54,750 bases of DNA from Flavobacterium sp. ALJ2. Its GTDB lineage: Bacteria; Bacteroidota; Bacteroidia; Flavobacteriales; Flavobacteriaceae. The stretch lies in contig NZ_JADNRC010000019.1 in NCBI RefSeq assembly GCF_015594725.1, forward strand, positions 1 to 54,750, given 5' to 3'. The notes below the pieces were generated by a model, which saw only the letters and a list, made by a program, of their open reading frames with translations, did not search any database and was not told where the DNA came from. The translations under genes and the position numbers were made by a program. Shown here piece after piece: positions 54,095-54,750 of the stretch; position 1 is the stretch's first letter, and each line of letters starts with the position of its first letter.

Positions 54095-54110
54095 ACTAAA
54101 TCGATTTAGT
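54095..54110. promoter_or_regulatory. LacI-type operator, upstream of GH97 (perfect palindrome)
   Basis: ACTAAATCGATTTAGT is a perfect 16-bp palindrome 22 bp before the GH97 start, and the best-conserved member of the four-site set. Confidence 0.8.
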
Positions 54111-54333
54111 AAAAATAACAAAAAAAGTTATACTTTATATAATTTTATAAATAGTATTATTAAACAAGGTAAGCAAGCCTAATTTAATATCTAATAAAGA
54201 CAAAAAACATGAGACTCTTTGAGTAAAATAAGCTTTTATTTTATAAAAAAATCATGATTTATAAAATAAAGGAACTAAATAATTAAATATTCGCAATTCG
54301 TGCTTATAAATTCATTAATGCAGGTCTTAATTG
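54111..54333. other. Intergenic region between divergent GH97 and the right-edge gene
   Basis: AT-rich, no gene seen. It holds the promoters of both divergent genes. Confidence 0.4.
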
Positions 54334-54341
54334 TACATTTG
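54334..54341 (+). promoter_or_regulatory. -7 promoter element of the right-edge gene
   Basis: TACATTTG matches TAnnTTTG. Transcription would start near 54347, giving a leader of about 100 nt before the ATG at 54445. Confidence 0.45.
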
Positions 54342-54444
54342 CCGATTAAAAATAAACACTTAATCTAATAATCATTTTTTATATTGAAAGGTATTAATTA
54401 TTTTAATACCAAATAATTCATGTAAAATCAATTCTAAACGATTT

Positions 54445-54750
54445 ATGAAATTCTCAATTACATATTTATTATTATCATTACTTATATCACAATTCAGTAT
54501 TGCACAAAATACAGGTATAAATACAACAACACCAAAAGCAACATTGGATGTTAATGGAGATATAATCATAAGAGATGTTCCGCTGCTAGGTCATAATGGA
54601 GATGATTCATTTTTTGAAATTGGTCTTGATAATGAAAACCGAGTTGTAACAAAAAACAAAGAGGTTAAATCCTTTAGCCGTTATTTAGGTTTTGCCCCTA
54701 TGGCTCCTTCCCACACAGTAAATATACCTATACTATTAGAGAAAAATTAC
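54445..54750 (+). CDS. Secreted protein, partial (runs off the right edge)
   Basis: The first 102 codons of a gene that continues past the window. It begins with a signal peptide (MKFSITYLLLSLLISQFSIA, cleaved before QNTG). The following NTGINTTTPKATLDVNGDII is the element common at the start of large surface-associated proteins of Bacteroidota that show phage-tail-collar-like or peptidase-S74-like repeats. Only the start is visible, so the function is unknown. A -7 promoter match lies 100 bp upstream. Confidence 0.72.
   Translation, partial: MKFSITYLLLSLLISQFSIAQNTGINTTTPKATLDVNGDIIIRDVPLLGHNGDDSFFEIGLDNENRVVTKNKEVKSFSRYLGFAPMAPSHTVNIPILLEKNY

Noticed and set aside
54372..54569. 65-codon frame on the minus strand at the right edge
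   Set aside because: It is the shadow of the plus-strand secreted protein gene starting at 54445, which has a signal peptide and family N-terminus.

Overview
The window is AT-rich chromosomal DNA from a member of the Bacteroidota, most likely a Flavobacterium or close relative. The evidence is SusC/SusD and other TonB-dependent receptors, lipoproteins with an acidic stretch after the lipid Cys, DUF4625 and DUF4374 proteins, and repeated matches to the phylum's TTG-N19-22-TAnnTTTG promoter with little Shine-Dalgarno signal. No rRNA, tRNA, CRISPR array, prophage or insertion sequence was seen.

Layout. 0.3-6.8 kb: minus-strand genes for a TrmH/SpoU RNA methyltransferase, an EamA transporter with a MarR regulator, a two-domain GNAT, a YARHG protein and a large Gcr-type membrane protein. 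7.5-11.3 kb: the oxidative pentose-phosphate operon gnd-zwf-pgl. 11.8-17.9 kb: a putative zinc or other transition-metal acquisition operon behind a Zur-like double operator. It encodes a small His/Cys protein, a DUF4625 lipoprotein, a TonB receptor, a second DUF4625 lipoprotein and an AztD-like lipoprotein. 18.5-22.8 kb: a polysaccharide deacetylase, a membrane-bound hydrolase, a 53-aa membrane peptide and a processive GT2 synthase. 23.3-25.7 kb: a decayed TlpA-like remnant and a second MarR/GNAT/EamA module. 26.0-31.2 kb: a siderophore-type TonB receptor with a DUF4374 lipoprotein, divergent from an AraC regulator. 31.3-32.8 kb: Mpo1-like and YkgJ-like genes.

32.9-54.1 kb is a polysaccharide utilisation locus, all on the minus strand. 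In transcription order it holds GH97, mannose-6-phosphate isomerase, a LacI regulator, SusC, SusD, a GH2 beta-mannosidase, two GH92 alpha-mannosidases, a GH125 alpha-1,6-mannosidase, a ROK kinase and a glycosylasparaginase. This set fits high-mannose N-glycans: SusCD binds and imports, the GH92/GH125/GH2 enzymes release mannose, the asparaginase cleaves GlcNAc-Asn, and ROK kinase plus ManA would feed mannose into glycolysis. Four near-identical palindromes (consensus ACTAAANCGATTTAGT) upstream of lacI, susC (two) and GH97 mark a likely LacI regulon. A secreted protein on the plus strand runs off the right edge.

Most unusual points: the surface-lipoprotein metal operon with operators lying on both promoter elements; a 341-bp tandem duplication that creates a chimeric ORF at the ROK/asparaginase junction; a beta-mannosidase that appears to lack two accessory domains; a roughly 250-bp nested inverted-repeat element between manA and GH97; and several families of interspersed intergenic repeats.
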